Assembly (NCBI RefSeq): GCF_900129775.1
Contig: NZ_FQWV01000004.1
Location: forward strand, 62,001 to 126,000
Source: Halobaculum gomorrense
GTDB taxonomy: Archaea > Halobacteriota > Halobacteria > Halobacteriales > Haloferacaceae
DNA: 64,000 nucleotides
Reading direction: 5' to 3'
This document shows, piece after piece, positions 34,426 through 43,812 of the stretch. The notes under the pieces are model-generated. The model did not search any database. It was not told the DNA's origin and saw only the letters and a program-made list of their open reading frames with translations. Within the stretch, counting starts at the first letter, position 1. Every line of letters starts with the position of its first letter. The position numbers were made by a program, and so were the translations under genes.

Positions 34426-34567
34426 GGACGGTGGTGGGTCGGGATCCGGGGTAAGTGGTTCGCGATCGATCTGGACGGCCCGGTGTCGGCGGTGTCGTTC
34501 CCGTTGCCGGCGTTCGACCCCGTCGCCGTCGCCGTACTTATGCTCCGACCGCCCACACCACCCACGC

Positions 34568-35119
34568 ATGACGGTCTACGAGTCCGACCTCCCGGGAGTC
34601 GGGAAGAAACACGAGATCGAACTCCACGGCGACGAGCGGCTCGTCGTCGTCACGCACAACACCGGCAAGCGCGAGGTGTTCCGACGGGCGGACGCCGACA
34701 GCGACGCCGAGAAGCTGTTCGAGCTGCCTGACGGTCTCGCGCGGACCGTGGGAACGGTGCTCGAGGGGGCGTACTTCCAGCCGATCGCCACCGAGAACAT
34801 CGACACGGTCCTCGGCGGCGACGCGCTCATCGAGTGGTACGAGGTGCCCGACGACTCCGAACTCGCGGGCGAGACGATCGAGGCCGCGGACGTTCGCCAG
34901 CGTACCGGCGCGTCGATCATCGCGGTCGAACACGGCGACGAGGTGACGCCCAACCCCGATCCCGGGGCGGGCGTGCACGCCGGCGACACCGTCGTCGTCA
35001 TCGGCTCGCGCGAGGAGGTCGATTCCTTCCACGCGACGTTCATCGCCTCGGCCGGCGACGGCGATGAGGGTCACCGCGACGACGGGGGCGACGACGGCGC
35101 CGGGACCGTCCGCGACTGA
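34568..35119 (+). CDS. TrkA-C domain regulatory subunit of a cation/proton antiporter (KhtT-like)
   Basis: 183 residues. The N-terminal half (MTVYESDLPGVGKKHEIELHGDERLVVVTH) matches the KhtT/AmhM regulatory subunit; the C-terminal half is a TrkA-C (RCK-C) domain (RQRTGASIIAVEHGDEVTPNPDP...GDTVVVIGSREEV). The stop overlaps the start of the transporter gene by 1 nt. RCK-C domains bind small ligands, such as c-di-AMP or nucleotides, to gate K+ or Na+ transport. The leaderless start is supported by ACTTATGC at 34536-34543. Confidence 0.88.
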   Translation: MTVYESDLPGVGKKHEIELHGDERLVVVTHNTGKREVFRRADADSDAEKLFELPDGLARTVGTVLEGAYFQPIATENIDTVLGGDALIEWYEVPDDSELAGETIEAADVRQRTGASIIAVEHGDEVTPNPDPGAGVHAGDTVVVIGSREEVDSFHATFIASAGDGDEGHRDDGGDDGAGTVRD

Positions 35120-36324
35120 TGGCGGTCGGACCGGACGCGGCCGTGGTGGGAGACCTCCACGGCCTGCTCGCGCTCGGCGTCCTGATCGCGGCCGCGACGC
35201 TCGTCGCCGCGGTCGGCCGGCGCGTCGGGATCCCGACGGTGCCGCTGTACGTCCTCGGCGGAGTACTCGTTGGCCCGCACGTCGCCGGCGCGGTCGGGCT
35301 CCCGTCGATCGCGCCCGCGGAGGTGCTCACGCTCGCGGAGGTGGGCGTCGTCCTCCTGCTGTTCTTCCTCGGGCTGGAGTTCAGCATCGACCGGCTCATC
35401 GACGCCCGGCGGAAGCTCTCGGCGGCCGCCGCCGTCGACCTCTTCGTGAACTTCCCCGTCGGGGTCGCGCTCGGCCTGCTGTTCGGGCTCGGGCCCCTGG
35501 GCGCGTTTCTCGTCGGCGGTATCGTCTACATCTCCTCGTCGGCGGTGATCACCAAGTCGCTGGTCGACCTGGGGTGGATCGCCGACCCGGAGGCCGAACC
35601 GGTGCTCGGAACGCTCGTCGCCGAGGACCTCGTCATCGCCGTCTACCTCGCGTTGGCGGTCGCGCTCGTCGCCGGCGGCTCGCCCGTCGACGCGCTCCCG
35701 CGGATCGCCGTCGCGCTCGGCTTTCTCATCGCGGTCGCCGCCGCCGCCCAACTGCTCGCGCCGCGGCTCGCGCCGTACCTCGGGACCAGCGATGAGGACC
35801 TGGTCGTCCGGACGCTGGCGGTCGCGCTCGTCGTCTCCGGGCTGGCGCTGGCGGTCGGCGCCAGCGAGGCGGTCGCGGGCTTCTTCGTCGGCGTCGGCGT
35901 CGGCGCCACCCCGCTGCACGATCGCGTCGCCGACCGGATCGCTCCGCTGCGGGACGCCTTCGCGGTCGTGTTCTTCGCGTGGGTCGGACTCAACACCGAC
36001 CCGGTCGCCGTCGCCGGCGTCGCCGCGTTCGTCCTCGCGGCCGCGGCGCTGTCGGGCCCGACGAAGGTGATCAGCGGCGCCGTCGGCGGCCGGCTGTACG
36101 ACCTCTCGCCCCGGCGGTCGCTGCGGACCGGCCTCGCGCTGGTGGCTCGCGGGGAGTTCTCGCTCATCATCGCGGCGCTGGCGGCGACCTCGCCGGACCC
36201 GACGATCGCCCGGGTGATCCCCGCGTTCGCGGTCGGATACGTGCTTGTGATGGCGTTCGCGGGGACGCTCGCGATGAGCGAGGCCGACCGGATCGAACGG
36301 CTGCTCGGCGTCGCCGACGGGTGA
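35119..36324 (+). CDS. CPA2-family cation/proton antiporter (KhtU/KefB-like)
   Basis: 401 residues, about 12 spans, no C-terminal RCK domain because that is supplied by the preceding gene. Family marks: a GVVLLLFFLGLEFSIDRL segment in an early span, a YISSSAVITKSL helix break, LVAEDLVIAVYL with acidic transport residues, and VFFAWVGLNTDP. Exchanges K+ or Na+ for H+ and probably serves ion or pH homeostasis. It starts at an ATG overlapping the upstream TGA, so translation is coupled. Confidence 0.9.
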   Translation: MAVGPDAAVVGDLHGLLALGVLIAAATLVAAVGRRVGIPTVPLYVLGGVLVGPHVAGAVGLPSIAPAEVLTLAEVGVVLLLFFLGLEFSIDRLIDARRKLSAAAAVDLFVNFPVGVALGLLFGLGPLGAFLVGGIVYISSSAVITKSLVDLGWIADPEAEPVLGTLVAEDLVIAVYLALAVALVAGGSPVDALPRIAVALGFLIAVAAAAQLLAPRLAPYLGTSDEDLVVRTLAVALVVSGLALAVGASEAVAGFFVGVGVGATPLHDRVADRIAPLRDAFAVVFFAWVGLNTDPVAVAGVAAFVLAAAALSGPTKVISGAVGGRLYDLSPRRSLRTGLALVARGEFSLIIAALAATSPDPTIARVIPAFAVGYVLVMAFAGTLAMSEADRIERLLGVADG

Positions 36325-36443
36325 GTAGTCGGCGCCTCGGCGGCGTCCGAGCCGGCCCCCACCGGGTGCTGCGGGCTCCACCCGTTTTCACCGCTGAACA
36401 CCGGTGCGAAACGGTCAAGTTGACCGCCTCGCTGTCGACTGGT

Positions 36444-37310
36444 ATGAGCGAGACGGTCGTCGCCGACTTCGTCGGTCGGTTCTTCGCGCCCGGCGTCGAG
36501 GGCGAGCCGCCGACCGGCCGGATCATCCTGAGTCAGCGGCGACTCGTGCTCGCGGCCGACGGCTCCAAGGAGACGATCCCGCTGTCGTCGGTGTTCGACG
36601 TGAAGCTCGGGCAGATTCCCCCCGAGATGGCGGGCTATTTTAACGACACCGTCACCGTCGCCTACCGGACGGACGACCGCCGCGGCGTCGCCGCGATCGA
36701 GGGCACCGACACCAACATCGACCGCTTCGCGACAGTGCTGTTCAAGGTACTGCTCAACGGGACGCCGGCGCTCGCACGCCACCCGGCGAAGGTCGGCGGG
36801 CGCGTCGTCGACTCGGAGGCGCACAGGGCCCGCCTCGACGTGACGCAGGGCGCGCTCTCGTTCGAGGGGTGCCCCGAGCCGTTCACGGTCGACCTGCGAA
36901 ACGTCGTCTCCGTCGAGCGCGCGGACCGCGACCTGGGCAACGGCAACCACCCCGTCATCTCGTTTCGACACATCGAGGACGGTACCGCCGTCACCTCGCA
37001 AGTCGGACTGGAGTCCGGGCGACTCACAAACGTGCTCGGTCGCTACATCCGACTCCGTTACGCCGACGTACAGGAGGAGCTCGCCGACGTGGAACTCGGC
37101 GAGGAGGAGACGGAGGTGCTCGTCGCGGCGTACTCCGCGGGACCGGGCGTCTCGCTGTCGAAGGTGGTCGACATCGAGCCACAGCGGCTCACCATGCTGC
37201 TCAACGGCCTCATCGACGAGGGACTGCTCGTCGACACGGACGAGGGGACGAAGCTCACCGCGAAGGGTCGGGTGGTCGTCGGGCAACGGATCGAGAACGT
37301 GAACACCTGA
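36444..37310 (+). CDS. cheF: Taxis protein CheF (first copy)
   Basis: 288 residues. Matches the archaea-specific CheF family (DUF439): SQRRLVLAADGSKETIPLSSVFDVKLGQ near the start, a repeated domain, and a C-terminal winged-helix-like unit (LLVDTDEGTKLTAKGRVVVGQ). In Halobacterium two such proteins, OE2402F and OE2404R, bind CheY, CheD/CheC and the archaellar accessory protein. Here too one copy is on + and one on -, convergent. The leaderless ATG at 36444 follows a GTCAAGTT element about 27 nt upstream. Confidence 0.9.
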   Translation: MSETVVADFVGRFFAPGVEGEPPTGRIILSQRRLVLAADGSKETIPLSSVFDVKLGQIPPEMAGYFNDTVTVAYRTDDRRGVAAIEGTDTNIDRFATVLFKVLLNGTPALARHPAKVGGRVVDSEAHRARLDVTQGALSFEGCPEPFTVDLRNVVSVERADRDLGNGNHPVISFRHIEDGTAVTSQVGLESGRLTNVLGRYIRLRYADVQEELADVELGEEETEVLVAAYSAGPGVSLSKVVDIEPQRLTMLLNGLIDEGLLVDTDEGTKLTAKGRVVVGQRIENVNT

Positions 37311-37349
37311 GCGGTGCGGTCGCGGTGCGGCGCCGACCGCTCACGACGC

Positions 37350-38261
37350 CTACTGTTCGTTCATCGCCTCGCTGGCGATGTTGCGGCCGCGGGGCTCCAG
37401 CGCCACCTCGCGGCGGGTGCGCACCTCCTCCAGCACGTCCACCTCGATGAGGCGCTCGAAGATCTCCTCCACCCGGTCGACGTCCATGCCGAGGAAGTTC
37501 GGCACCTCGAACGAGGAGACGCCCGAGTACAGCGCCATCAGCACCTCGCGCTCGGACTCGGACAGTTCGACGGCGCCGCGGTTGCGGTCGTGGCCCTGCC
37601 CCAGATACGACTTGATCACCGCGACGAGCCACGGCTCGCCCGAGAGGTACGTCTGAACGCTCGTCTCCTCGTCGTCGGTGTGTTCGGCCTCGATGACCGG
37701 CGCCTTCTCGTCCATCACGGTCCGCTCCGTCTCCTCCAGGGTACCGATGTCGTCGAGCTCGAGCCGGACGAACGCGCCGCTTTGCTGGGCGACGGAGATC
37801 CCGTCGGCCTCCACCTTCACGCGCGCCTGCTCCCACTCGGTGTCCTGCACGACCCCGCCCTTGATCGCGGGGTGGCGCGCCGTGATCACCTTGCGGTCGA
37901 GGAACGCTCGGTACAGGTCCGTGCGGAACTCCTCGTGCTCCTCGGCGGCGACGAGGAACACGTCGTCGCCGATGCGGAGGCTGACGTAGTTCGAGACGCG
38001 CTGGATCTCCTGGTTGGCGTCGTAGCGGCCGCCGATCCCATCCACCGACGACAGCGCGATCGTCCGCTTGCCGCCGTTGCCGACGAGGACGACCCGCTTG
38101 TTCGAGAGGATCACCCGCCCGTTGGTCCACCCCACGTCGTTGAGCTTGCGGCCGCCCTTCATCGCCTGGGCGAACTTGGCGCGGGCGTCCGCGACCTTGT
38201 ACTCCTCGCCGCCGCCGGCCTGCTGTCCACCACTGCCGTCTTGCTGCCTGCTGTCGCTCAC
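37350..38261 (-). CDS. cheF: Taxis protein CheF (second copy)
   Basis: 303 residues from a GTG whose GTGA overlaps the stop of the HEAT-repeat gene. Same family as the neighbouring convergent gene: WTNGRVILSNKRVVLVGNGGKRTIALSSVDGIGG, and LSESEREVLMALYSGVSSFEVPNFLGMDVDRVEEIFERL as the C-terminal winged-helix unit. It has a Gln/Gly-rich N-terminal tail. It is last in the cheB-cheA-cheR-HEAT-cheF series, all with overlapping starts and stops, so it is made together with the kinase. Confidence 0.9.
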   Translation of the reverse strand: MSDSRQQDGSGGQQAGGGEEYKVADARAKFAQAMKGGRKLNDVGWTNGRVILSNKRVVLVGNGGKRTIALSSVDGIGGRYDANQEIQRVSNYVSLRIGDDVFLVAAEEHEEFRTDLYRAFLDRKVITARHPAIKGGVVQDTEWEQARVKVEADGISVAQQSGAFVRLELDDIGTLEETERTVMDEKAPVIEAEHTDDEETSVQTYLSGEPWLVAVIKSYLGQGHDRNRGAVELSESEREVLMALYSGVSSFEVPNFLGMDVDRVEEIFERLIEVDVLEEVRTRREVALEPRGRNIASEAMNEQ

Positions 38262-39484
38262 TGTCTAACACCTCCGAGTTTTGACAGCGACGCGAACGCC
38301 CGCTTGCGTATCTGTTTGTCCACGTCGCTGTCGGTGATCGCATCGAGCGTCTCCTTTGCGCGGTCGCCGCCCACGTCGCCGAGGGCGTACGCCGCTTTGG
38401 CGCGCGCGTCGACCGACGCATCGTCGTCTTTCACGAGGTCGATGAGCGTCGACTCGACGGCGAGTCCCTCCAGGTTGGTGATGCTCGTTGCCGCGAACTG
38501 TGCGGTCATCTTGTCGTCGTCGTCGAGCGCGTCGACCAGCGCGTCGAGCACGTGATCGGGGGGCTCCGCGCTCGTCACCCGCCCGAGGAACCAGACGGCG
38601 TTGCGGCGCTGGCGCGCCTGCGTCGCGTCCTCGAGGATCTCCACGAGCGGACCGGTCACCGTCTCGTCGTCGGCGTCCTGGAGTTCGGAGACGACGGCGT
38701 CGCGGACCGCGTGGCTCTGCTTGGTCGGCGCGTTCGCGAGCAGCTCGATGATCGAGAACACCGCCGCCCGCCGCACCGTGTCGTGCTCGTCGGCGAGCGC
38801 CCCGGCCAGCTCCGGCACCGGCTTCGCCGAACTCGCGTTGCCCAGCGCCGAGGCCGCGAGCCGACGCAGGCTGACGTTCTCGTCGTCCAGCAGGTCGAGC
38901 AACGCCGCGAGCGCCTCCCCGCTGGCGATGGTCCCGAGCGCGTCGGCGGCGGCGGTCTTCACCGCCGGATTGTCGTCGGCGAGTTTCCGCTTCAGCCGGC
39001 CGACGGCGCGCGGGTTCCCGATGCGCCCGAGCGCGAGGCAGGCGCGCTCGCGAACCCGGGCGTCGGGATCGTCGAGCCGCTTCGCCAGCGGACCGACGGC
39101 GTCCTCGTCGCCCATCCGCCCCAGCGCGTTCGCCGCGGCCATCCGGTACTCCGGGATGCTCGCCCCGTCGAGCACCTTCGCGAACGCCCGGATCGCCGCC
39201 CAGTCGGCCGCGTTCGGGTCCACGCCGGTCTCCTTGGCGATGAGGCGTTCGAGCCCGTTCCCGCCGAGTTCGTCGAGCCCGTCGATGGCCGACGCCCGGA
39301 CGGCGTCATCCTCGTCTTCGCGCGCGAGGTGGATGAGCACGTCGACCGTCCGGTCGTCCTCGGGGTCACCCACGTCGCCGAGCATCTCCGCGGCCCGGCG
39401 CCGCACCGCGGCGCTGTCGCTGTTCTTCGCGGTGTCGGTGAGCTGCTCCATGTCCCCGTCGCGGGCGAGCGTGTACAGTGACAT
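38258..39484 (-). CDS. HEAT-repeat protein of the taxis operon (OE2401F-like)
   Basis: 408 residues made almost wholly of PBS-lyase-type HEAT repeats of about 31-35 residues (for example DAVGPLAKRLDDPDARVRER; ALGRIGNPRAVGRLKRKLADDN). It corresponds to the HEAT_PBS protein OE2401F found with CheF1/CheF2 in Halobacterium salinarum and shown there to be part of the taxis interaction network. Likely a scaffold. Start codon overlaps cheR's stop by 1 nt (TAATG); the stop overlaps cheF. Confidence 0.88.
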   Translation of the reverse strand: MSLYTLARDGDMEQLTDTAKNSDSAAVRRRAAEMLGDVGDPEDDRTVDVLIHLAREDEDDAVRASAIDGLDELGGNGLERLIAKETGVDPNAADWAAIRAFAKVLDGASIPEYRMAAANALGRMGDEDAVGPLAKRLDDPDARVRERACLALGRIGNPRAVGRLKRKLADDNPAVKTAAADALGTIASGEALAALLDLLDDENVSLRRLAASALGNASSAKPVPELAGALADEHDTVRRAAVFSIIELLANAPTKQSHAVRDAVVSELQDADDETVTGPLVEILEDATQARQRRNAVWFLGRVTSAEPPDHVLDALVDALDDDDKMTAQFAATSITNLEGLAVESTLIDLVKDDDASVDARAKAAYALGDVGGDRAKETLDAITDSDVDKQIRKRAFASLSKLGGVRQ

Positions 39485-40311
39485 TATCCCGTGTACCGGT
39501 AGATGCGGCTGCGTTTGGCCACCGGCTCGAACTCGTCGCGCAGCTCCGGGGGCACCGTCTCGGTCTTGCCGAGCACGAGGTAGCCGCCCCGCCGCAGCGA
39601 GTCGCGCAGCGTCTCGAACAGCCGGCCCTTGTACTCGCTGTCGATGTAGATGAGGAGGTTGCGACAGAAGACGAGGTCCATGTCGGCCTTCGGCCCGTCG
39701 CGGATGAGGTCGTACGGCTCGAACGTGACCCGCGACTGCACCGACTCGCGCACGCGGAAGACGCGCTCCTCCTGCTCGACGTAGGTCTTCGGATCTGACA
39801 GCGGCGACAGTTCCTCCTCGATATCCGTCGTTCGCGTCGTCTCGTAGACGCCCGCGCGGGCGGCGTCGAGCGCCTCCTCGCTGATGTCGACGGCGGTGAT
39901 CCGGAGCCGGCGCTCGTCGACCTCGTCGTCGTCGGCCGCGAGCATCGACAGCGAGTACGGCTCGCGGCCGTCCGCGCAGGGGGCGCTCCACACGTCGACG
40001 CCGGCGCGCCCGTTCTCCTCGGCGAGATCCCGCAGCACCGGGCGCAGGTCCGCCCACATGTCGGGGTCGCGGAAGAAGCCGGTGACGTTGATTGTGAGCG
40101 CGTCCAGCAGCGCCTCGCGCTCCTCGTCGTCGTCCTCGAGGATCGCGCGGTACTCGGCGTGGTCGTCGGCGTCGCGCCGCTGCATCCGCGCGGCGATCCG
40201 CCGCCCGAGGTACGCCTCGTTGTAGTACCCCGGCTCGAACGGGACGCGGTCCTCGACGAAGTCGATGACCCCCTGGAGGTCGCCGGCGTCGCCGCCGCGC
40301 GCGCGGCTCAT
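39484..40311 (-). CDS. cheR: Chemotaxis methyltransferase CheR
   Basis: 275 residues. N-terminal helical CheR domain (FEPGYYNEAYLGRRIAARMQRR), the INVTGFFRDPDMW signature, SAM-binding VWSAPCADGREPYSLSM, and MDLVFCRNLLIYIDSEYKGR. Methylates Glu residues of transducers with SAM. Overlaps cheA by 4 nt (ATGA). Length usual. Confidence 0.95.
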   Translation of the reverse strand: MSRARGGDAGDLQGVIDFVEDRVPFEPGYYNEAYLGRRIAARMQRRDADDHAEYRAILEDDDEEREALLDALTINVTGFFRDPDMWADLRPVLRDLAEENGRAGVDVWSAPCADGREPYSLSMLAADDDEVDERRLRITAVDISEEALDAARAGVYETTRTTDIEEELSPLSDPKTYVEQEERVFRVRESVQSRVTFEPYDLIRDGPKADMDLVFCRNLLIYIDSEYKGRLFETLRDSLRRGGYLVLGKTETVPPELRDEFEPVAKRSRIYRYTG

Positions 40312-42563
40312 CGCCGCCCCCCGAGCGTCTCCACGTCGAGGATACTCACCACGTCGCCGTCTCCGAGAACGGCCGTCCCGGAGAGACCGGGGATCCCCGA
40401 GAGGATCCCCTCCAGCGGCTTCACGACGACCTCCTCCTGGTGGAGCACGTCGTCGCAGTGGAGCGCGACGGGGCGCTTCTCCTCGTGGATTCGCAGGAGC
40501 ATGCCGTCACCCTCGTTCGCGTCGCCTGCGCCGACCGCGTCGGCGCCCGCGCTCCGACCGTCCGCGTCGTCGACCCCGCCGTCGGCGAGCGCGCCGCCGG
40601 TGCCGCCTCCGACTCCACCACCGCCGGCCGCCCCGGTGGTGCCGAGCACCTCGCTCAGTCGGATCACCGGGTAGATATCGTCGTCGTGGCGGACGACCTC
40701 GTCGCCGTGGGCCACGTCGACGCCGTCGGCGCGGCTCACCTCCGCGATGTTCTTGATCGGGACGCCGTACTCGACGCCATCGACCTCGACGAACATCACG
40801 CGGACGATGGCGACCGTGACGGGGAGTTTGATCTCGAAGCGCGTCCCCTCGCCGGGCGTCGAGTCGAGCGTGACGCTCCCGTCGAGATCTTTCACCGTCG
40901 TCCGAACCACGTCCATGCCGACGCCGCGGCCGGACACGTCCGTCACCTCGTCGTTGGTGGAGAAGCCGGGGTGGAAGACGAGTTCGCGCGCCTCCGCGTC
41001 GGACATCGCCTCTACCTCCCCGCGTGATTTGACGCCCTTCTCGACGGCCTTCTCGCGCAGGGCGTCGGCCTCGATCCCGCCGCCGTCGTCCTCGACGACG
41101 ATGGTGACGTGGTCGCGCTCGCGGTCGGCCCGGAGCTCGATCGTGCCGGTCGGGTCCTTCCCGGCCGCCTCGCGCTCCGCGGGCGGCTCGATGCCGTGGT
41201 CGACGGCGTTGCGGAGGATGTGGACCAGCGGGTCGCGGATCTCGGTGAGGATCGTGCGGTCCAACTCGATGTCGCGGCCGTCGATGTCGAAGTTCACGTC
41301 CTTCTCTTGGTCGCGCGCGAGGTCGCGCACGAGCCGCGGGAACGTGTCGACGACCGCCGACAGCGGGATGAGCCGCATGTCCATCACCGTGTCTTGGAGG
41401 CTCGTCGAGATCTTGTCCAGTTCGTCGAGGTTGTCGGAGTCGATGTCTGCCTCCTCCATCTCGCGGCGGAGCTTGATCCGACTGGTCACGAGCTGTTCGA
41501 CCAGCCCGTACAGGTCGTCCAACTGCTCCACGTCGACTCGGACTGATGAGATGTTGTCCGACGAGGACGAGGTGGACCCGCCGCCCCCGGCGGAACCGGA
41601 CGAGTCGTCGCGTTCGCCGTCATCGTCGTCTCCTGCGGCGTCCGAGGCCGCGTCGCCGCCCGCGTTGTCTCCGCCCTCCGAAGCGTCGGCCGCGTCGACC
41701 GCGCCGTCGATCGTCCCGCTCGCGTCGTCGCCGGGCGCCGGTTCGACCGCGGCCACGTCGACCGCGTCGACTTGGCTCACCGCACCGACGCCGGCGTCGA
41801 CCGTTGCGCCGGCGTCGGCGACGACGTACAGGTCGAAGGTGCCATCGAACTCGCCCTCCTCGATCGCGTCGCGGTCGGGGTCACAGGCCATCCCAGCGAA
41901 GCCGTCCTCGACGGCCTCCAGCACGAACATCGCGTCGATGCCGGGCATGTCGGCGTCGCCGAGGTCGACGCGAGCGCGGTAGACGCCCTCGTCGTCGCCG
42001 GGAGCGAGGCCGTGGTCGAGGGCCGGATCGACGGGCTCCGTGCCGTCGTCACTCCCGGTGTCGCCGCCGGTGGCAGTATCGGCTTCCGCGTTCGCGTCGG
42101 GGCCTTCGTCGGCCGAGTCCGTCCCGGTGCTCGCGTCCGTCCCGTCGTCTGTCCCTGAGACGCCGTCGGTGTCGAGCGAGTCGACGCCCTCCTCCGCCAT
42201 CGTCCGGAGGTCCTCCTCGACGCCGGTCGGGTCGATGCTCGTGTCGCCCGAGTCGTCTATCTCCCCGAGCATCGCGTCGAGCAGGTCGACCGCCTCGAAC
42301 AGGCGGTCCATCAGGTCGCCCGAGACGGCTATGTCGCCGCCGCGGACCTCATCGAGCAGGTCCTCCATCGCGTGCGCGAGCCCGGAGAAGTCGCCGAACC
42401 CCATCGCCGCGGCGTTCCCCTTCAGGGTGTGGGCGGTCCGGAAGATGGCGTCCATCGCCTCCGGGTCGTCCGGGTCCGACTCCAGCGCGAGCAGGGAGTT
42501 GTTCAGCTCCGTGATCCCCTCCTCGGACTCGCGGACGAACGCGCGGATGTGCGCCTCGCTCAT
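40308..42563 (-). CDS. cheA: Chemotaxis histidine kinase CheA
   Basis: 751 residues. P1/Hpt domain with phospho-acceptor H45 (RTAHTLKGNAAAMGFG); a long acidic, low-complexity region containing a P2-like CheY-binding domain; P3 dimerisation helices from about 338; P4 ATPase with N box (LVHILRNAVDHGIEPPAE), G1 (EDDGGGI) and G2 (VSGRGVGMDVV); P5 CheW-like domain at the end. P5 has a Gly/Ala-rich insert of about 50 residues (GGGGVGGGTGGAL). Autophosphorylates and passes phosphate to CheY and CheB. Overlaps cheB and cheR by 4 nt each. Confidence 0.96.
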   Translation of the reverse strand: MSEAHIRAFVRESEEGITELNNSLLALESDPDDPEAMDAIFRTAHTLKGNAAAMGFGDFSGLAHAMEDLLDEVRGGDIAVSGDLMDRLFEAVDLLDAMLGEIDDSGDTSIDPTGVEEDLRTMAEEGVDSLDTDGVSGTDDGTDASTGTDSADEGPDANAEADTATGGDTGSDDGTEPVDPALDHGLAPGDDEGVYRARVDLGDADMPGIDAMFVLEAVEDGFAGMACDPDRDAIEEGEFDGTFDLYVVADAGATVDAGVGAVSQVDAVDVAAVEPAPGDDASGTIDGAVDAADASEGGDNAGGDAASDAAGDDDDGERDDSSGSAGGGGSTSSSSDNISSVRVDVEQLDDLYGLVEQLVTSRIKLRREMEEADIDSDNLDELDKISTSLQDTVMDMRLIPLSAVVDTFPRLVRDLARDQEKDVNFDIDGRDIELDRTILTEIRDPLVHILRNAVDHGIEPPAEREAAGKDPTGTIELRADRERDHVTIVVEDDGGGIEADALREKAVEKGVKSRGEVEAMSDAEARELVFHPGFSTNDEVTDVSGRGVGMDVVRTTVKDLDGSVTLDSTPGEGTRFEIKLPVTVAIVRVMFVEVDGVEYGVPIKNIAEVSRADGVDVAHGDEVVRHDDDIYPVIRLSEVLGTTGAAGGGGVGGGTGGALADGGVDDADGRSAGADAVGAGDANEGDGMLLRIHEEKRPVALHCDDVLHQEEVVVKPLEGILSGIPGLSGTAVLGDGDVVSILDVETLGGRR

Positions 42564-43672
42564 GAATGCTCACCCGTGATGCCCGCGGCGATGTCGCCCA
42601 GCGGGAGCACCGAGTCGACCGCGCCGGTCGCGGCGGCGCGCTTCGGCATCCCGTACACCACGCAGGACTCCTCGTCTTGCGCGAGCACGCGGGCGCCGAT
42701 CCGCGAGAGCGCCTGCACGCCGTCGCTCCCGTCGCCCCCCATCCCGGTGAGGATCACGCCGATCAGCGGGTCGTCGACCACGTCGGCGGCCGACCGCATC
42801 GTGACGTTCACCGACGGGCGCACGCCCTCCCCGCGCTCCTCGTCGATCACCGTCAGCCGGAGGCGGCCGTTTCGCGCGTTCGTGATCTCCAGGTGGTGAC
42901 CGCCCTTCGCGACCGCGAGTTCGCCGCGTCCCAGGCGCATTCCGTCCTCGGCCTCCCGCACCGACAGCTCGCAGGCGTCGTCGAGGCGGGTCGCGAACCG
43001 CCCGGTGAACGCCTCGGGCATGTGCTGGACGACGACGCCGCGGAGGTCGGCCTCGCCGGGGAGCGCGGAGACGACCCGCTCGACCGCGTCCGGTCCGCCG
43101 GTCGAGGAGCCGATGATGAGCGTCGTGTTCGGCTCGATGTCGGCCCCGGTCGCGCCCCCGGAGGGGCTCGCCGGGTCCGACGCGCTCGTCGACGCCGGCG
43201 TCGCGCCGCCGGCGCTCGCGGCCGCTGCGGCCGCGTCGCTCCGGCGGCGACGCCCCGCCGTTGAGAGGTCGGCCCCGGCGACCGACCGGACGGTCTCCAC
43301 GAGCTGCTCTTCCATCCGGGAGACGCCCATCGACACCTCGCCGCCGGGCTTGGCGAAGAAGTCGACCGCGCCGGCGTCCAGCGCCGCGAACGTCTCCTCG
43401 GCGCCCTCGGCGGTGTACGCCGATAGCATCAGCGTCGGCGTGGGGTTCTCGGCCATCAGCCGCTCGACGGCTTCGATCCCGTTCATCTCGGGCATCTCCA
43501 CGTCCATCGTCACCACGTCGGGGTCGACCTCGGCGACGACCGACAGCGCCTCGCGGCCGTCCCCGGCCTCGCCGACGACCTCCACGCCGCCGGACTCCAG
43601 GATGTCCGCGATGAGTCCCCGCATGAACCGCGAATCGTCAACCACGACCGTCCGCGGCACCCGCGCGCTCAC
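42560..43672 (-). CDS. cheB: Chemotaxis methylesterase CheB
   Basis: 370 residues from a GTG. Receiver domain with D57 (VVTMDVEMP), a ~50-residue Ala/Ser linker, and a methylesterase domain with catalytic S190 (GSSTGG), H217 (VVQHMPE) and D314 (TGMGGDG). Removes methyl groups and deamidates transducers when phosphorylated by CheA. First large gene of the - strand taxis operon. Its GTG overlaps the TGA of a 13-codon leader ORF (see separate entry) and a G-rich SD-like stretch precedes it. Divergent from cheW. Confidence 0.95.
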   Translation of the reverse strand: MSARVPRTVVVDDSRFMRGLIADILESGGVEVVGEAGDGREALSVVAEVDPDVVTMDVEMPEMNGIEAVERLMAENPTPTLMLSAYTAEGAEETFAALDAGAVDFFAKPGGEVSMGVSRMEEQLVETVRSVAGADLSTAGRRRRSDAAAAAASAGGATPASTSASDPASPSGGATGADIEPNTTLIIGSSTGGPDAVERVVSALPGEADLRGVVVQHMPEAFTGRFATRLDDACELSVREAEDGMRLGRGELAVAKGGHHLEITNARNGRLRLTVIDEERGEGVRPSVNVTMRSAADVVDDPLIGVILTGMGGDGSDGVQALSRIGARVLAQDEESCVVYGMPKRAAATGAVDSVLPLGDIAAGITGEHS

Positions 43673-43710
43673 GGCGCACCCCCAGCCGGCCGTGCGGCGT
43701 CTCGAATCAT
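43669..43710 (-). CDS. 13-codon leaderless ORF overlapping the cheB start
   Basis: ATG at 43710 lies about 26 nt from a TATA-like TTCAATAA (complement near 43736), so it sits at the predicted transcript start. It encodes MIRDAARPAGGAP and stops at TGA (43671-43669), sharing GTGA with the cheB GTG at 43672. A G-rich stretch just before the GTG resembles a Shine-Dalgarno. This is the same design as the arlI leader ORF. The peptide itself is unremarkable, so a coupling role is inferred. Confidence 0.45.
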   Translation of the reverse strand: MIRDAARPAGGAP

Positions 43711-43781
43711 GTCCTTGCTTACCGATACGCCGTTATTGAACTCACCGTCCCGAATTTCATGGCTGATAGCTCGTGCGCTAC

Positions 43782-43812
43782 GGTTAAGCGAGCGGATCCT
43801 GGGATCGGATGT
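43782..43812 (+). promoter_or_regulatory. cheW promoter
   Basis: GGTTAAG within 43782-43788 is centred 27 nt before the ATG at 43813, giving a leaderless cheW mRNA and ruling out the in-frame ATG at 43759. The cheB TATA-like box lies ~50 bp away on the other strand, so the two promoters are separate but close enough for shared control. Confidence 0.6.

Noticed and set aside
43759-43812. Upstream ATG for cheW at 43759
   Set aside because: The TATA-like box at 43782-43788 lies downstream of it; the leaderless ATG at 43813 fits.
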